Below are positions 8,162 through 16,907 of a DNA stretch of 64,000 nt, piece after piece. The notes under the pieces are model-generated. The model saw nothing but the letters and a program-made list of their open reading frames with translations, was not told the DNA's origin and made no database searches. The position numbers and the translations under genes were made by a program. How positions within the stretch are numbered: position 1 is the stretch's first letter; each line of letters begins with the position of its first letter. The DNA is from Mycolicibacterium komossense (lineage in GTDB: Bacteria > Actinomycetota > Actinomycetes > Mycobacteriales > Mycobacteriaceae), in NCBI RefSeq assembly GCF_025822605.1, contig NZ_JACKTY010000018.1:124141-188140 (forward strand). Reading direction: 5' to 3'.

Positions 8162-9751
8162 TCAGTTCCCTCCAGTGTCAGTGGGTGCGATCGACGGCAC
8201 GACGAACGGCGGGTTACCCGGCAGTGGCGCAACCGAATTCGGCGACAGCTGCTGACCGGGGCCAGGCGGCGGCGCGCCGTCCTGAAGTGGTACCGGTGGC
8301 GTAGCGATGGGCGCTGGAGCGGGGCCGGGCGGCGGGCCCACCGGGACGGTACGCGCGCCCGGCGGACCGGGGGCCAGCGGTACCGCGACCCCTGGGGCGT
8401 CGGGTGCCGGCTCGCCGGGAATGGCTGCCGCGGGCACGGCGGGTCCCGGCGGTGGCCCGTTCGGATTAGGCGCCGAGGTGGCGACATTGGGCGGTCCGTA
8501 GTTCGGGCCGTACGGGTTGTCGCCGAACGGGCCCTCGGTCAGCTTTGCGCAGGGCAGCGGGTCGGCCGGACTCGGAATGCCGTCTGCCGGTGGCGTATAC
8601 GAGCACGGCGAACCCTTCGGCACACCCTGCTCCGGGTACTCCGGTGTGCCTTCGAGCACCTGCGGTGCGGGCGGCGGCGCGCCGTTGTCCGGACGCTGCG
8701 CGTTGGGGTCCGGGAAATGGTAGGCGGGCAGGCCCGCATTGCGCCAGAACTCCTCCGGGTCGATACCACGGTTCTTGAACGCAGCATCGATGAAAGGCTG
8801 CAGCACCTGACCCGGCAACAGGTTGACGATCAGCACCTTGAAGTACGGTCCGGATCCGACCGCCTCGGCCAGCGACCCGGCAAACTTGCTCAGCGACACC
8901 AGCACGTCGGACAGGTCGTACTTGTGCTTGACCAGCAGATCGCTGACCGTTCGCAGCTGCTCGAGGACGTGGTTGAGGTTGGGGTTGTCGTTGACCAGAC
9001 CCTGAAACTGGGTGGACACCTGCGAAATGTTCTCCAACAGATAGTCGATCGCCCGGCCCCGATCGTTCACAGCGGCCAGCAGTGTCTTCGCGTTCACCAG
9101 CAGCTCGTTGATCTGGGGGCCGCGGTCACCGAGTACGGTCGCGATCTTGTTGGCGTTGGCCAGCAGTTGCTTGAACTGTTCGTCGCGCTTGCCGATGGTG
9201 TCGGAGAACCGGGCCACCCCGTCCAGGGCCGCACTCAAATGCGGGTAGGTCTGGTCGACGGTCTCCGACAGCACGTTCAGCGAACGCTTGACGGTGTCGA
9301 TGTCCCAGCCACCCGCGGCCTTGGTGACATCGAAGAACGCGTCGTAGATCTGGTACGGCGTGGTGCTCTGCCCGATGGGTAGCACCCCGCTGGCCCGCAG
9401 GGTCTGCGTACCACGGGGATCGACCTCGAGCACCTTCTTACCCAGGATGGTGTCGGTCCGGATCGCCAATCGGCTGTCGGTGCCAATCTGGTTGCCGCCC
9501 AAGGAGAATCCCATCAGGATGTGGTCGCCTTGGATTTCGAGAGACTGAATGTCACCCACGTCGACACCGGCGATCCGCACCTTGTCACCGGGGTTGAGAC
9601 CGCCGGAATCAGTGAACAGGCCGTAGTACTTCGGCTGTGCGAACAACATCGGCACGCTGGCGAAACTCTGCCCGACACCGATCACCAGCACCACAATCAG
9701 GATACCGACGATGCCGTTCCTGACCCGATTCGAACCCTCGATGCTTCTCAT
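8162..9751 (-). CDS. mce1C: Mce family protein Mce1C
   Basis: 529-residue Mce subunit: N-terminal anchor (NGIVGILIVVLVIGVGQSF), Mce domain with LNPGDKVRIAGVDVGDI near residues 50-70, helical needle region, then a very proline-rich tail of about 170 residues (PPPGP, PAPAP, PPGPG runs). The ATG start at 9751 was preferred over an in-frame codon 12 bases upstream because it makes an exact ATGA overlap with mce1B. The tail may contact peptidoglycan or the outer envelope; that role is inference. Confidence 0.92.
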   Translation of the reverse strand: MRSIEGSNRVRNGIVGILIVVLVIGVGQSFASVPMLFAQPKYYGLFTDSGGLNPGDKVRIAGVDVGDIQSLEIQGDHILMGFSLGGNQIGTDSRLAIRTDTILGKKVLEVDPRGTQTLRASGVLPIGQSTTPYQIYDAFFDVTKAAGGWDIDTVKRSLNVLSETVDQTYPHLSAALDGVARFSDTIGKRDEQFKQLLANANKIATVLGDRGPQINELLVNAKTLLAAVNDRGRAIDYLLENISQVSTQFQGLVNDNPNLNHVLEQLRTVSDLLVKHKYDLSDVLVSLSKFAGSLAEAVGSGPYFKVLIVNLLPGQVLQPFIDAAFKNRGIDPEEFWRNAGLPAYHFPDPNAQRPDNGAPPPAPQVLEGTPEYPEQGVPKGSPCSYTPPADGIPSPADPLPCAKLTEGPFGDNPYGPNYGPPNVATSAPNPNGPPPGPAVPAAAIPGEPAPDAPGVAVPLAPGPPGARTVPVGPPPGPAPAPIATPPVPLQDGAPPPGPGQQLSPNSVAPLPGNPPFVVPSIAPTDTGGN

Positions 9752-10788
9752 TGCGGCGTGCACCTACCCGTGGGCTGCTGGAACACCCGCACGGTGCGGA
9801 CGGGTCCGCCCGGCTGCAGACCGTTGAGCTTCAGATTCAGGTCGCAGAGATAGAAGTTGAAGAAGTCGCCGTAGATACCGCCCGCGCGGCCGATGGCCTT
9901 GAGCGCATTCGGCAGTTTGGTCAGCAGCTGGTCGACCTCGGCCTGCTGATCCACCAGCGGCTGTTGGACGGTCTCCAACTTGCTGAAGGTGTCTTTGAGT
10001 AGCGGGCGGTCATCGGCCAGCAGATCGCCCAAAGTGCCTGCGGCATTGCTGATGTTCGCCGTGGCGTCGGCCAGCGGATCGGCCCGGTTCTTGAGCCCGG
10101 TGATGAGTACCTCGAAGTTGTTCACCGTCTGGTCGAAGTCCTTCTGGTGCTTGACGGTCGTGGCCAGCACGGTATTCAGATTGGTGATCACCTCGCCGAT
10201 CGCCTGATCGCGGTCGGCCAGCGCCGAGGTCAGCTCCGCGGTCTGGTCGAGGATGTCGTTGATGGTGCCACCCTGGCCTTGGAACACAGTGATGATCGAC
10301 GAGGCGATGTTGTTGACCTTGGCCGGATCCAGCGCCTTGAAGAGGGGTTTGAAGCCACCGATGAGGGCATCGAGATCCAGTGCGGGTTGGGTTCGAGACA
10401 ACGGGATGAACCCACCGGGCGGCAGCACCCGGTCGGCGCCCTCGCCGTCGCCGCGCTGCAGTTCCAGGTAGCGGTTGCCGATCAGATCCTGGTAGCGGAT
10501 CTGGGCGGTGGTCGACTGGAAGAGCGGCAGCGTCCGGTCGACGTTGAAATCGATCCGGACGCGCTGTCCGCCGTCGACGAGACTGACCTTGGAGACCTTG
10601 CCGATCTCGACACCCGAAGCGCGGACGAACTGCCCGGCGCGCAGTCCGCTGGCATTGCTGAATTCGGCCGAGTAGCTGTTGGTTCGGTCGAAACGGAACT
10701 GGCCGAAGACCACGATGATGATCGCCGTGAAGAGCAGCAGCACCAACGAGAAGGCGCCGAGCTTGATCGCTGTACCGGTGATTTTCAT
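9748..10788 (-). CDS. mce1B: Mce family protein Mce1B
   Basis: 346-residue Mce subunit: start MKITGTAIKLGAF, membrane anchor at residues 8-30, Mce domain (SGLRAGQFVRASGVEIGKV) near residues 46-65, extended helical segment, and a short Cys-containing C-terminus (YLCDLNLKLNG). The ATG at 10788 gives an ATGA overlap with the mce1A stop; the longer upstream reading (MGPPGRGEHDQP) is antisense shadow. Confidence 0.92.
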   Translation of the reverse strand: MKITGTAIKLGAFSLVLLLFTAIIIVVFGQFRFDRTNSYSAEFSNASGLRAGQFVRASGVEIGKVSKVSLVDGGQRVRIDFNVDRTLPLFQSTTAQIRYQDLIGNRYLELQRGDGEGADRVLPPGGFIPLSRTQPALDLDALIGGFKPLFKALDPAKVNNIASSIITVFQGQGGTINDILDQTAELTSALADRDQAIGEVITNLNTVLATTVKHQKDFDQTVNNFEVLITGLKNRADPLADATANISNAAGTLGDLLADDRPLLKDTFSKLETVQQPLVDQQAEVDQLLTKLPNALKAIGRAGGIYGDFFNFYLCDLNLKLNGLQPGGPVRTVRVFQQPTGRCTPQ

Positions 10789-12023
10789 GGGTTGATCGTG
10801 TTCTCCCCGCCCTGGCGGCCCCACACGTACTCGGTGAGAATCGGCTGGCCCAGTTCGAAGTGGTTGTAGGGGGCGATCGAGGCACCGGTGTCCATCACCA
10901 GGTATGGCGCCGGCCAGAAATCTCTGGTGATCGGCTGCCAGCAGCCCGGCGCTCCGCCGGGGCCGCCCTTGGCGTTCACCCTCGGCAGGTTGTCAGGGTA
11001 GACGTAAGGGTTCTCGGCGCCCAGGAATGAGGTGACGGTGTTCAACGAATACCCGTTGCCGCCAAGGGCTGCCGATGCCGAGGGGATGGTCAACGCGTAG
11101 TTGCGGACGGTGCAGAATATCGATGGGCTGTACTGGTCCAACGTCCTGGAAGTGGTCACGAGGTCCTTCGCACCCCTGGTCAGGTACGGGCCGCCGCGCT
11201 CGAAGATATCGCCGCCGGTGTTACCGAAGCCGACCGCGGCCAGCAGCGCCGCATCGAGATTCCCCTGCTGCTGGTTGAGCGTGCGCGCCGTGGTGACCGC
11301 GTTGTTCAACGAGTCGAACAGATCGGGCGAGGCTTTCGTGTAGACGTCGGCCAGATCTGACAATCGCTGTATGTCGTAACGGATCTGGGGCATCTGCGGG
11401 TTTATGTCGTCCAGCACGGCGTTGCCGTTGACGATCGACTGGCCGAACTTGGTGCCCAGCCCGGTCAGCGCCGTCGCGGTCGCCGACAACGTCAGGTTCA
11501 GTTTGACCGGGTCGACCTGTTCGGAGATCGACGTGATCGTCTCGAAGAGCGTGTTGAACTCCGTGGTCACACCGGAGACGTCGATGACATCGGCCGGCGA
11601 GATCCGGGCGGCGACCGGGTTGGCCGGCGAGGTGAACGACACATATTTGTTGCCGAACACCGTCGTCGCCTGGATGTTGGCCTCGACATTCGCCGGAATG
11701 AGCTTGATGTAGCGGGGATCGACGTCCAGGGCCAGCTGGGCCTTGGTGGTGTTGTTGCGTTCGATGGGCACGACGGAGGCCACGCGACCGATCTCCACGC
11801 CGTTGAACGTCACCTTCGACCCCGGGTCCATCACCAGGCCGGCTCGGTCGGAGACCAGAGTGAGCTTGGTGGTCGGGGTGAAGCCGCCACGGAACTGGAT
11901 GGACACGAGCACCAGCACCACTACGGCGACCAGCAGCAACACCAGGCCGGCCAGCTTGTACGGCGGTGTCCGCTGCTCGTTCTGCGGCAGCGCGTGTCCC
12001 TGCTGGGTAGACGGAGTATTCAT
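10785..12023 (-). CDS. mce1A: Mce family protein Mce1A
   Basis: First Mce subunit of the operon, 412 residues. Cytoplasmic tail of about 22 residues, membrane anchor (LAGLVLLLVAVVVLVLVSI), Mce domain with MDPGSKVTFNGVEIGRV, then the helical region (residues about 160-310) and a C-terminal domain with Cys in SPSIFCTVRNYAL. In M. tuberculosis this protein is linked to host cell entry and to fatty-acid import. It starts 4 bp after the yrbE1B stop. Confidence 0.93.
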   Translation of the reverse strand: MNTPSTQQGHALPQNEQRTPPYKLAGLVLLLVAVVVLVLVSIQFRGGFTPTTKLTLVSDRAGLVMDPGSKVTFNGVEIGRVASVVPIERNNTTKAQLALDVDPRYIKLIPANVEANIQATTVFGNKYVSFTSPANPVAARISPADVIDVSGVTTEFNTLFETITSISEQVDPVKLNLTLSATATALTGLGTKFGQSIVNGNAVLDDINPQMPQIRYDIQRLSDLADVYTKASPDLFDSLNNAVTTARTLNQQQGNLDAALLAAVGFGNTGGDIFERGGPYLTRGAKDLVTTSRTLDQYSPSIFCTVRNYALTIPSASAALGGNGYSLNTVTSFLGAENPYVYPDNLPRVNAKGGPGGAPGCWQPITRDFWPAPYLVMDTGASIAPYNHFELGQPILTEYVWGRQGGENTINP

Positions 12024-12027
12024 GGCG

Positions 12028-12897
12028 CTACACCGTCAGGTTGAAGTTCGGGTTGACGCCGTAGAGCGCCAACGAGGCGAGCAGGACCACCACGACGATC
12101 AGCACCAGCGAGGCCCGCATCGAGCGGCCGACGGCCTCACCGACGCCCACCGGACCGCCGCCGGCGTTGTAGCCGTAGTAGCAGTGGTTCAGCATCACGA
12201 TGACCGAGATGATGATGGCCTGGACGAACGACCACATGACATCGTCGGCCCGCAGGAACGTGCGGAAGTAGTGGTCATAGGTGCCCAGCGACTGGCCGTA
12301 GAAGAACGTCGTGGTGATCTGGGCGGACAGGAAACTCATGATGATGGCCATCGCGTAGAGCGGGATGATGACCACGAAGCCGGCCAGGATGCGCGTCGAC
12401 ACCAGATACGAAATCGACTTGATACCCATCACTTCCAGCGCGTCGATCTCCTCACTGATCCGCATGGCACCCAGTTCGGCGGTGGCGCCCGCGCCGACGG
12501 TGGCTGCCAGTGCCTGACCGGCGACCACCGGCGCCGCGATCCGGACGTTGACCAGCGCGGCGAAGAAGCCGGTGAAAGCTTCCACCCCGATATTGCCCAG
12601 CGAGGCGAAACCCTGGATCGCGATCAGCGAGCCACCGGAGAGGGTCACGAACCCGACGATGGCGACCGTGCCGCCGATGACGGCCATGGCGCCGGTCCCC
12701 ATCCCGATCTCGGCGATCAGCCGCAGGATCTCCCGCCGGTAAAACCGCAGCGCATGGCCGATCGAACCGACCGCGGTGACGACGAACCAGGCGACCTTGC
12801 CGACGCTGTCCAGGAACCGGCCGGGGCCGGTGACGACATTGCCTGCACTCGAGTAGAGCCGGGGGAACCGGCTGCGGATGACCTGGGATGTGGACAT
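12028..12897 (-). CDS. yrbE1B: MCE ABC permease YrbE1B
   Basis: MlaE-family permease subunit of the Mce1 importer, 289 residues with five or six predicted membrane segments. The family signature lies in the centre: AELGAMRISEEIDALEVMGI. This loop (EExDAL) is the coupling motif that contacts the ATPase (in mycobacteria MceG/Mkl, encoded elsewhere). The ATG start at 12897 is 1 bp downstream of the yrbE1A stop; an in-frame GTG region further upstream would overlap yrbE1A. It pairs with YrbE1A to form the inner-membrane pore. Confidence 0.93.
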   Translation of the reverse strand: MSTSQVIRSRFPRLYSSAGNVVTGPGRFLDSVGKVAWFVVTAVGSIGHALRFYRREILRLIAEIGMGTGAMAVIGGTVAIVGFVTLSGGSLIAIQGFASLGNIGVEAFTGFFAALVNVRIAAPVVAGQALAATVGAGATAELGAMRISEEIDALEVMGIKSISYLVSTRILAGFVVIIPLYAMAIIMSFLSAQITTTFFYGQSLGTYDHYFRTFLRADDVMWSFVQAIIISVIVMLNHCYYGYNAGGGPVGVGEAVGRSMRASLVLIVVVVLLASLALYGVNPNFNLTV

Positions 12898-12898
12898 A

Positions 12899-13696
12899 TC
12901 AGTGCCCCGTTCCGAATCGAACACCGATGGTCGTGAGCACCACGTTGACGGCGAACAACGCGACGATGCAGAGCACGAGCGTCTCGTTCACGGCGGTACC
13001 GACGCCTTTGGCGCCGCCGGAGACGGTCAGTCCGCGGTAGCAACCGACCAGCCCGGCGATCAGGCCGAAGGTCAGCGCCTTGACGACGGAGATCACGACC
13101 TCGGGCAGACCGGTGACCAGGGTCAGCGTCGAGAGGTACGCGCCGGCGGAGACGTTCTGGATGTAGACACCGAAGATGAACCCACCGACCAGACCGATGG
13201 TGATGACGGCACCGTTGAGCAGGAACGCGACGAACGTCGATGCCACCACCCGGGGCAGGACCAGCCGGTGGATGGGGTCGATACCGAGCACCTCGAGGGC
13301 GTCGATCTCTTCACGAATGGTCCGGGCGCCCAGATCGGCGCAGATCGCGGTGGATCCGGCGCCGGCGACGACGAGCACCGTGACCAGGGGTCCGAGCTGG
13401 GTGACTGCACCGAGCGCGGCGCCCGCGCCGGAGACGTCGGCCGCGCCGAACTCGGCCAGCAGGATGTTGAGGGTGAAGATGATCAGGACGGTCAGCGGCA
13501 CCGAGACCGCGACGGTCGGCAGGAAGGCGACCCGCATCAGGAACCAGCTCTGCAGGATGAACTCGCGCCATTCGAACGGCCGTGTCAGCGCCTTGCCGGT
13601 GAGGACACACATCCGGAAGAAGCCGCCGACGAGCTCCAGCGGTCCCTGTAGCTGGTTACGCACGTAGCCGGACAACCCACCCGTCGATGCGGTCAT
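12899..13696 (-). CDS. yrbE1A: MCE ABC permease YrbE1A
   Basis: MlaE-family permease, 265 residues. It carries the same family motif as its partner: ADLGARTIREEIDALEVLGI near residues 125-145, and membrane helices throughout. Start ATG at 13696 (MTASTGGLSGYVRNQL) matches the N-terminus I recall for M. tuberculosis YrbE1A. Its own ribosome site is weak (GGGGTG). A short in-frame-shifted leader ORF with a strong AAGGAGG site ends in an ATGA overlap with this start (see findings), so translation may be coupled. Confidence 0.93.
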   Translation of the reverse strand: MTASTGGLSGYVRNQLQGPLELVGGFFRMCVLTGKALTRPFEWREFILQSWFLMRVAFLPTVAVSVPLTVLIIFTLNILLAEFGAADVSGAGAALGAVTQLGPLVTVLVVAGAGSTAICADLGARTIREEIDALEVLGIDPIHRLVLPRVVASTFVAFLLNGAVITIGLVGGFIFGVYIQNVSAGAYLSTLTLVTGLPEVVISVVKALTFGLIAGLVGCYRGLTVSGGAKGVGTAVNETLVLCIVALFAVNVVLTTIGVRFGTGH

Positions 13697-13926
13697 GCGG
13701 GCACCCCGGGGATGACACCCGATCTGCTGCGGTGCAACGGCCGGCCGTCTCGCACGCGTCCTCCTTGACCCGACCCACAATGTGTGACGCCCATCTCCTT
13801 ACTCATCAGTAATAAGCTGGACCACAGGAATGTACCCGATGTTGCGACGGTCGTGCACCGCATCCGCACGATTAACCCTTCACCGCCGACTCTGCAAATT
13901 TTGCGCCTGTGTCAAACACTGGGGCG
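13697..13926 (-). promoter_or_regulatory. fadD5-yrbE1A gap, candidate internal promoter and leader ORF
   Basis: A 230-bp gap inside the mce1 operon. On the minus strand it contains a TTTGACA box near 13911-13917. Two small inverted repeats are present: GCAAATTTTGC at 13894-13904, and TTACTcatcAGTAA at 13799-13812. A strong AAGGAGG site (13760-13766) precedes a possible leader ORF whose stop overlaps the yrbE1A start. An internal promoter has been reported in the equivalent gap of M. tuberculosis; that it exists here is inference. Confidence 0.45.
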
Positions 13927-15591
13927 CTAGCCGGAATCTGTTGTCGCCGAGGGAGTTCCACGTTGGGAATCACGTTCTCCAGGCGCGCTGAATCGAGTCC
14001 GCAACTCCGTTTTGAGAACTTTGCCGGCGGGATTGCGCGGCAGCGCGTCGACAATCTCGAGGCCCTTGGGGTGCTTGTAGCGCGCCAACCGCTCACTGAG
14101 GAATTCATCGAGATCCTCAAGTCGCAGGCTCTCCTCCGACACCGCGACGACGGCAACCGGAACCTCTCCCCAACGCTCGTGGGCCCGGCCGATCACTGCG
14201 ACTTCGACGATCTTGGGGTGGGCGGCCAGGACGTTCTCCACCTCGGCGCAGTAAATGTTCTCCCCGCCGGAGATGATCATGTCCTTCTTGCGGTCGACCA
14301 CCCAGACGTAGCCCTCGGCGTCCATCCGCACGAGGTCCCCGGAGTGGAACCAGCCTCCTGCGAAGGCCTCTTGGGTGGCTTCCGGATTGTTCCAGTATCC
14401 GGCCATCAGGGTCGGCGCCCGGTACACGATCTCACCGACATCGCCGACCGGGACGTCGTTCATGTTCTCGTCGACCACCCGAGCCGCCACGGTGGGGATG
14501 ACCTTGCCCACCGAACCGAGCTTGCGCAGGGCATCCTCGCCCAACAACATGCAGGTCACCGGCGACATCTCGGTCTGGCCGAACGCGGCGAGGATCTGGG
14601 TGCCGGGAAAGGTCTCGGACATGCTGCGCAGCAGGGTGTCCGACGCCGGCGCGGCGCCCCAGGACAACAGCCGCAGTACGAGCTCCCGAGGTTTGGCCTG
14701 CTGCGCGGCGCAAACCGCCTGCCACTGGGCGGGCACCAGGAAGATTCCGGTGACCTTCTCCGCTGCCAGTACGTCGAGCAGCTGGCCCGGATCAAACGCT
14801 CCGAGCGGATGGATGACCGTCGGGACCCCGAGGGTGAGCCCGGACAGCATGTTGCCGATGCCGGCGATGTGGAACAGCGGAACCCCGATGAAGCCGACGT
14901 CGTGGTTGATGTCGGCACCATGGGTGTAGAACCCGGTCATGGTCTGGCCGGTCAGGTTGGTGTGGGTGAGCACCGCGCCTTTGGGGCGGCCGGTGGTGCC
15001 CGAGGTGTACATGATCAGCGCCGGGCTGTCGTTGGAGACGTCAGCAGGCTCAACCGTCATTCCGTCCTCGGCGACCCCTTCGGCGACGAGGTGCTCATAT
15101 CCGAGAACGCCGTCTTCCGCATTTCCCTGGGCGTCTCCCGCGACGATGACGGTGTCCAGCGTCGGGGTGAGTGCGCGGACCGCAGTGGCCACCCCGGCCA
15201 GTACCGGTTCCGTGACGACGACGCGGGCGTCGCAGTCCTGGACCAGGAAGCCGATCTCCGGTGGCGTGAGCCGGAAGTTGACGGGAACGGCGATGGCACC
15301 GAGCAGGTTCGCGGCCAGCATGGCTTCGATGAACTCGGTGCGGTTGAGCATCAGGATCATCACGCGGTCGCCGACCCGCACGCCCCGACGGTCCAGGGCA
15401 CCTGCGAACGCGGTGACCCGTCGCTCCAACTCAGCCCACGTCGTGGTGCGACCGAGGAACCTCAACGCCGTTTTGTCCGGCTGCATCAGCGCATGCCGAG
15501 CGAGTTGGTTGGTCCAGTTCTGGCGGCGCGCCAGGTACGGCTGCGCGGCCGGCGTCTGCCGACCGGTGTCTGTGCCGAGCTGTGCAGTCAA
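13927..15591 (-). CDS. fadD5: fatty-acyl-CoA/AMP synthetase FadD5
   Basis: ATP-dependent acyl-adenylating enzyme that activates fatty acids, 554 residues. The AMP-binding signature YTSGTTGRPKG lies at residues 195-205. The GQTE region follows (AAFGQTEMSPVT), then the hinge motif GWFHSGDL ... DRKKDMIISGGENIY near residues 415-450, and the catalytic lysine motif (RNPAGKVLK) near the C-terminus. It is the first gene of the mce1 operon and lies divergent from mce1R, exactly as in M. tuberculosis. The start is TTG at 15591 with an upstream GAGGGG. Likely repressed by Mce1R through the shared intergenic region. Confidence 0.93.
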   Translation of the reverse strand: MTAQLGTDTGRQTPAAQPYLARRQNWTNQLARHALMQPDKTALRFLGRTTTWAELERRVTAFAGALDRRGVRVGDRVMILMLNRTEFIEAMLAANLLGAIAVPVNFRLTPPEIGFLVQDCDARVVVTEPVLAGVATAVRALTPTLDTVIVAGDAQGNAEDGVLGYEHLVAEGVAEDGMTVEPADVSNDSPALIMYTSGTTGRPKGAVLTHTNLTGQTMTGFYTHGADINHDVGFIGVPLFHIAGIGNMLSGLTLGVPTVIHPLGAFDPGQLLDVLAAEKVTGIFLVPAQWQAVCAAQQAKPRELVLRLLSWGAAPASDTLLRSMSETFPGTQILAAFGQTEMSPVTCMLLGEDALRKLGSVGKVIPTVAARVVDENMNDVPVGDVGEIVYRAPTLMAGYWNNPEATQEAFAGGWFHSGDLVRMDAEGYVWVVDRKKDMIISGGENIYCAEVENVLAAHPKIVEVAVIGRAHERWGEVPVAVVAVSEESLRLEDLDEFLSERLARYKHPKGLEIVDALPRNPAGKVLKTELRTRFSAPGERDSQRGTPSATTDSG

Positions 15592-15770
15592 CGACCGGAT
15601 CCCCTCTTTTGCGCTGACAACTGTTGAGCTGACAACTTGCGTGGATCTTACATTTGATCAAACATTATGTTGCCTGGGTCACACTATGACCTCGGCCCGA
15701 CACTGACAAGGGCAGTGTGCAATCCGTACCTGACCCGACGAGCCCCCAAACGAACCCAAAAAGGAACCGA
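15592..15770. promoter_or_regulatory. divergent fadD5/mce1R control region
   Basis: A 179-bp divergent promoter region. It has a 10-bp direct repeat GCTGACAACT at 15613-15622 and 15628-15637 (15-bp period), a perfect 10-bp palindrome TTTGATCAAA at 15653-15662, and AT-rich flanks. GntR/FadR-family repressors bind short palindromes, so these are the best candidates for the Mce1R site; which one is used cannot be told from sequence alone. The mce1R ribosome site AAGGA lies at 15760-15764. Confidence 0.55.
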
Positions 15771-16460
15771 GTGAACGCACCCGTTGAGGTTCGGCCCGGC
15801 AGGCGGGGCCTCCGGCGGGCGCAGCTGTCCGACGAGGTGGCCGGGTACCTGCGGGCCGCGATCATGTCAGGCTCCCTGCGGCCCGGCACTTTCATCCGCC
15901 TCGACGAGACCGCGGCGCAACTCGGGGTGAGCATCACTCCCGTGCGGGAAGCACTGTTGACGCTGCGCAGTGAGGGCATGGTGCGCCTCGAACCGAATCG
16001 CGGTCACGTGGTCCTGCCCTTGAGCCGCCGCGATATCGAGGACATCTTCTGGCTGCAGTCGGCCATCGCCAAGGAACTGGCGGCCGGCGCCACCGAGACC
16101 ATCAGCACTGACGCGATCGACGAACTCGACGAACTCACCGATGCGCTGGAGACGGCGGTCGCGACCACCGACAGCGACGCCGTCGCGGCGGCCGAATTCG
16201 CGTTCCACCGGGCCTTCAACCGGGCTACCGGCCGGATCAAATTGGCCTGGTTCCTTCTGCACGTCGCGCGCTACATCCCGCAATTGATCTATGCCGCGGA
16301 CCCGGACTGGGGGGCCGCGGCGGTGCGCAACCACCGTCAGCTCGTCGCCGCCCTGCGCTCAAGGGACAAAGCTGCCGTGGTGGAGCTGACCGCCTGGCAG
16401 TTCAACGACGGCGCGAAACGGCTGACAGCGATGCTCGACAAGTCCGGGATCTGGACCTAG
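15771..16460 (+). CDS. mce1R: GntR-family repressor Mce1R
   Basis: 229-residue GntR/FadR-subfamily regulator. It has an N-terminal winged helix (LSDEVAGYLRAAIMSGSLRPG ... ITPVREAL, residues about 20-85) and an all-helical FCD effector domain (residues about 95-225) with the usual His residues (FHRAF, NHRQL). Position and orientation match Rv0165c, known as the repressor of the mce1 operon. The GTG at 15771 is preferred because AAGGA sits 6 bp upstream; an in-frame GTG at 15717 would add 18 residues with no visible ribosome site. The stop overlaps the convergent gene's stop within CTAG. Confidence 0.9.
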   Translation: MNAPVEVRPGRRGLRRAQLSDEVAGYLRAAIMSGSLRPGTFIRLDETAAQLGVSITPVREALLTLRSEGMVRLEPNRGHVVLPLSRRDIEDIFWLQSAIAKELAAGATETISTDAIDELDELTDALETAVATTDSDAVAAAEFAFHRAFNRATGRIKLAWFLLHVARYIPQLIYAADPDWGAAAVRNHRQLVAALRSRDKAAVVELTAWQFNDGAKRLTAMLDKSGIWT

Positions 16461-16897
16461 CCGGCGGCCAGCGCTTCGGCCCGCTCCTTGAGTCGGTCGG
16501 CCAGGTTGTCCAGCGCGTCATTGGCCATTTTCTTGACCATCAGCGCCGGCACCGGCATCGATGTCTCGACGTCGATATCCACGGTGAGCAGTGTGGACGG
16601 ACCCATCTCGACGACCGAGAACAACTGCTCCTGTTTGGAGAACAGGTCGCCCTGCTGCATCACGGTCTGGATCTGGTTGGGGCCCGGGTAGTACACCGCC
16701 TGGATATAGCTGGCGGCGAAGCCGTTCAGATCGGCGTCCAGCCGCAACTGACTTGGCCGGCCGTCGTCATAGCGGGCCAGCACCCACAGCCCTTTGATCT
16801 CGCCGTGCCACTGTGGGTAGGCCTCGAAATCCGCGACGATCGCCATGATGGCGGGCGCGGTGGCGGCGACTTCGACCGTCTTGCTCACGATGGGCAT
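16457..16897 (-). CDS. SRPBCC-family (polyketide cyclase/START-like) protein, Rv0164-like
   Basis: 146-residue single-domain SRPBCC fold protein: start MPIVSKTVEVAATAP, core AIVADFEAYPQWHGEIKG, and a C-terminal long helix with ANDALDNLADRLKERAE. The family binds hydrophobic ligands in a cavity; no catalytic residues can be assigned. It matches the position of Rv0164 (TB18.5) beside mce1R. It is 10 bp after the TetR stop, so it is probably co-transcribed with that regulator. Its TAG stop shares CTAG with mce1R. Confidence 0.85.
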   Translation of the reverse strand: MPIVSKTVEVAATAPAIMAIVADFEAYPQWHGEIKGLWVLARYDDGRPSQLRLDADLNGFAASYIQAVYYPGPNQIQTVMQQGDLFSKQEQLFSVVEMGPSTLLTVDIDVETSMPVPALMVKKMANDALDNLADRLKERAEALAAG

Positions 16898-16907
16898 GGC
16901 GCCGATC

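Noticed and set aside
7196..9382. 728-codon open frame on the plus strand antisense to mce1C/mce1D
   Set aside because: It mirrors two clearly real Mce genes; its translation is Arg/Gly/Val-rich shadow sequence with no domain. Long antisense frames are expected at this GC content.
13909..15627. 572-codon plus-strand frame over fadD5
   Set aside because: Antisense shadow of a conserved acyl-CoA synthetase; no recognisable protein features.
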